Assembly (NCBI GenBank): GCA_018334855.1
Contig: JAGXLE010000096.1
Coordinates: 1-6,061, forward strand
Direction: 5' to 3'
From: Desulfobacterales bacterium
Lineage (GTDB): Bacteria; Desulfobacterota; Desulfobacteria; Desulfobacterales; Desulfosalsimonadaceae
DNA length: 6,061 nt
In this document: positions 4,655 through 6,061 of the stretch, piece by piece
Position numbering within the stretch: the stretch's first letter is position 1
How the letters are laid out: the number at the start of each line of letters is the position of its first letter
Program-made: the position numbers and the translations under genes
The notes under the pieces: model-generated
Databases searched by the model: none
The model's input: the letters and a program-made list of their open reading frames with translations, nothing else
Told to the model about the DNA's origin: nothing

Positions 4655-5689
4655 TCAAACGTTGAATCGGAAAGTGATGATATCGCCGTCCTGTACTTGG
4701 TAGGTCTTTCCTTCCAGGCGCAGGGTGGCGTTTTTTTTGGCCGCTGCCATTGACCCGGCTTCCATGTAGTCATCATAAGAGATAACTTCTGCCCGGATAA
4801 AGCCTTTCTGCATGTCGGAATGTATTACGCCCGCCGCCTCCACCGCGGTGGTGCCGCGCCTTATGGTCCAGGCCCTGACTTCGTCTTCTCCGACCGTAAA
4901 AAACGAAATAAGTCCGAGAATATCATAGGAGGCCCGGATAACTCTGTCTGCCGCCGATGCCGCGATATTGAATTCTTCGAGCAGCTCGTCGGCCTCGTCT
5001 TTTGTCATTTGGGCAAGTTCGTGTTCTATCTTGCTGCGGATTACCATGCAGGTTTCCTGTGCAGCAGTTTCTGAAAGGGCGGGCAGGGACTCGTCCTCGT
5101 CAGCGTTGTTAAACAGCGCCAGTACGGGCTTTGCAGACATCAGGCCGTAGCCGCGTAAAAGCTTTGATTCCGAGAGTTCGGCAAACCGGCGGAGGGGGAT
5201 TTCCTTGTTTAAAGCATCCCTGCACTGCTCAAGCTGCGCCTTTTCTTCCCTGTCTATTTCCCGGCCCTTTTTGGCCTCGTTTTCCATCCGCTCAAGACGC
5301 CTTTGGACAACGTTTGCGTCCATCTGCATCAGCTCCGAATCAAGGAGCATAAAATCGTTTTCCGGGTCTGGCGGCTCGGTGCCGTAAGAAGCAAAATTGC
5401 GGACCACGTGGATAAGGGCGTCCGTGTCGCGCACGGCGCGCATGAGCGCTTCATCGGTGCTGCCTGGTTTTTTCTGTTCTCCCAATCCGGGAAGCAGGTA
5501 TTCCACCTGGGCGTATATGGTTTTCCGGGGCTTATACATACGGCTAAGGGTGTCAACGCGGATGTCAGGCACGTGAACCGTGCCGATCCGGGTTTCGGCC
5601 TTGGCCCCGGGCCTTGCGAAATCTTTGGTCAAAGCCTCAAACACCGTGGTTTTTCCTGCTCCGGCAAGTCCTATTATTCCGAGTTTCAT
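4655..5689 (-). CDS. YchF-like P-loop NTPase (DUF933/TGS), divergent G domain
   Basis: This 344-residue cytoplasmic protein is of the Obg/YchF family, translation-associated nucleotide-binding proteins; standard YchF has about 363 residues. The P-loop is GLAGAGKTT (7-15), with AGAGKT in place of the usual PNVGKS. A charged helical arm, probably coiled coil, spans about 115-165. The C-terminal part from about 258 is typical YchF: SFFTVGEDEVRAWTIRRGT, AAGVIHSDMQKGFIRAEVI, then the TGS end LEGKTYQVQDGD and FRFNV. The G domain is unusual. The switch II motif expected as DIAGLVKGAS reads LLPGLG (65-70), without the DxxG aspartate. The base-reading motif near 191-200 (ALFNNADEDE) differs from both NKxD and the YchF form. 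It is therefore probably a divergent paralogue, so no gene symbol is given. Its ATG overlaps the TatD-family stop as ATGA, with GGAG seven bases upstream, implying coupled translation. Confidence 0.9.
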   Translation of the reverse strand: MKLGIIGLAGAGKTTVFEALTKDFARPGAKAETRIGTVHVPDIRVDTLSRMYKPRKTIYAQVEYLLPGLGEQKKPGSTDEALMRAVRDTDALIHVVRNFASYGTEPPDPENDFMLLDSELMQMDANVVQRRLERMENEAKKGREIDREEKAQLEQCRDALNKEIPLRRFAELSESKLLRGYGLMSAKPVLALFNNADEDESLPALSETAAQETCMVIRSKIEHELAQMTKDEADELLEEFNIAASAADRVIRASYDILGLISFFTVGEDEVRAWTIRRGTTAVEAAGVIHSDMQKGFIRAEVISYDDYMEAGSMAAAKKNATLRLEGKTYQVQDGDIITFRFNV

Positions 5690-6061
5690 TCTGATGCTCC
5701 ATTGCTGTTTGTAAAGCAGCCGGCATGCCGGGGATCAATATTGAACAACCTGCAGGTGTTTTCCCATGTCACCCGGGCAAGCCGTTGCGGATCGGTGTTT
5801 CTTACTTCGGCCAGTTTTAAGAGCACGCTTTTTACAAAAGCCGGCTCATTGCGTCGGGTGCTGTTTTTTTCAGGCGCAGGGGTCAGATAAGGGGCGTCTG
5901 TTTCCACCAGCAGCCGGTCTTCGGGTATGTGCGTGGCCATCCTGCGAAGCTTTTCCCCTCTTTGGGAAATTGTTAAAATTCCGGTTATGCCAATGCAGTA
6001 TCCCATGTCCAGGTATTTTTCCATTTCGCTTTCGGTACCTGAAAAGCAGTGTACCACGCCA
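5686..6061 (-). CDS. TatD-family metal-dependent hydrolase, C-terminal part
   Basis: This is the last 125 or so codons of a TatD-family hydrolase; the gene begins beyond the right edge. TatD proteins are TIM-barrel, metal-dependent enzymes with DNase activity (usual length about 255-265 residues), acting in the cytoplasm. Visible family signatures are GVVHCFSG at the window edge, GYCIGITGILT, the active-site signature LLVETDAPYLTP with its acidic metal and catalytic residues, and RRNEPAFV followed by the usual terminal helices ending WENTCRLFNI. The segment between DAPYLTP and RNEP (APEKNSTR) is slightly longer than the common PVPHRGK form. The short tail after LFNI is variable. The GTG at 6055-6057 is internal, not a start, because the frame continues with Gly before it. 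Its stop overlaps the YchF-like start (ATGA), so the two form one transcription unit. The paralogue (TatD, YcfH or YjjV type) cannot be told from this part. Confidence 0.93.
   Translation of the reverse strand, partial: GVVHCFSGTESEMEKYLDMGYCIGITGILTISQRGEKLRRMATHIPEDRLLVETDAPYLTPAPEKNSTRRNEPAFVKSVLLKLAEVRNTDPQRLARVTWENTCRLFNIDPRHAGCFTNSNGASE

Noticed and set aside
5303..5890. Plus-strand 195-codon frame
   Set aside because: Antisense to the P-loop end of the YchF-like gene and the TatD-family C terminus, both certain from their motifs.
6055..6057. GTG as the start of the TatD-family gene
   Set aside because: It lies inside the conserved GVVHCFSG motif, and half of the barrel would be missing. 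The gene simply continues beyond the window.
1..6061. CRISPR array, tRNA, rRNA or insertion sequence
   Set aside because: No regularly spaced direct repeats, no cloverleaf or rRNA-like stretch, and no transposase or terminal repeat pair were seen on either strand.

Overview
The window carries bacterial chromosomal DNA of mixed base composition, with GC-rich genes and AT-rich spacers. Almost every gene is on the minus strand. No rRNA, tRNA, CRISPR array, transposase or phage gene is visible. My best guess is a Gram-negative anaerobe of the Desulfobacterota type. This rests on the style of the divergent YchF-like protein and of the RAD55/KaiC-XRE-cupin regulator, and on Sec-type secretion; it is inference, not a demonstrated placement.

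Right end (4655-6061, minus): the 3' part of a TatD-family metal-dependent hydrolase runs in from beyond the window. It overlaps by ATGA the start of a YchF-like P-loop NTPase with a canonical C-terminal TGS/DUF933 region but a degenerate G domain. Directly after the YchF-like stop codon, still in its reading frame, lies a decayed 3' fragment of an XRE/HipB-type antitoxin-like gene. That fragment is coupled by TAATG to a 34-codon ORF.

Centre (2909-4207, minus): the most striking gene is a 432-residue regulator. It has a RAD55/KaiC-like N-terminal domain whose Walker A lysine is replaced by alanine, then an XRE helix-turn-helix, then a C-terminal cupin domain. It has its own sigma70-like promoter, with a CGCAATTGCG palindrome upstream. 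Convergent to it is the only plus-strand gene, a 70-residue acidic protein of unknown function. That gene has a textbook AGGAGG site, two candidate promoters and a leader carrying a perfect 13-bp inverted repeat.

Left half (393-2514, minus): a 216-residue membrane protein resembles the C-terminal half of a UbiA prenyltransferase. It lacks the first aspartate motif and any ribosome binding site, and is probably a truncated relic. Next comes a two-gene operon from a strong TTTACA-17-TATACT promoter, encoding a small Sec-secreted protein (83 aa) and a membrane-anchored protein with two related extracytoplasmic domains (305 aa, TTG start). The first 392 bases hold no convincing gene.

Two units look functionally linked: TatD with YchF-like (overlapping genes), and the secreted with the anchored envelope protein (shared promoter). 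The regulator may control itself or the 70-aa gene, but nothing in the sequence proves a target.
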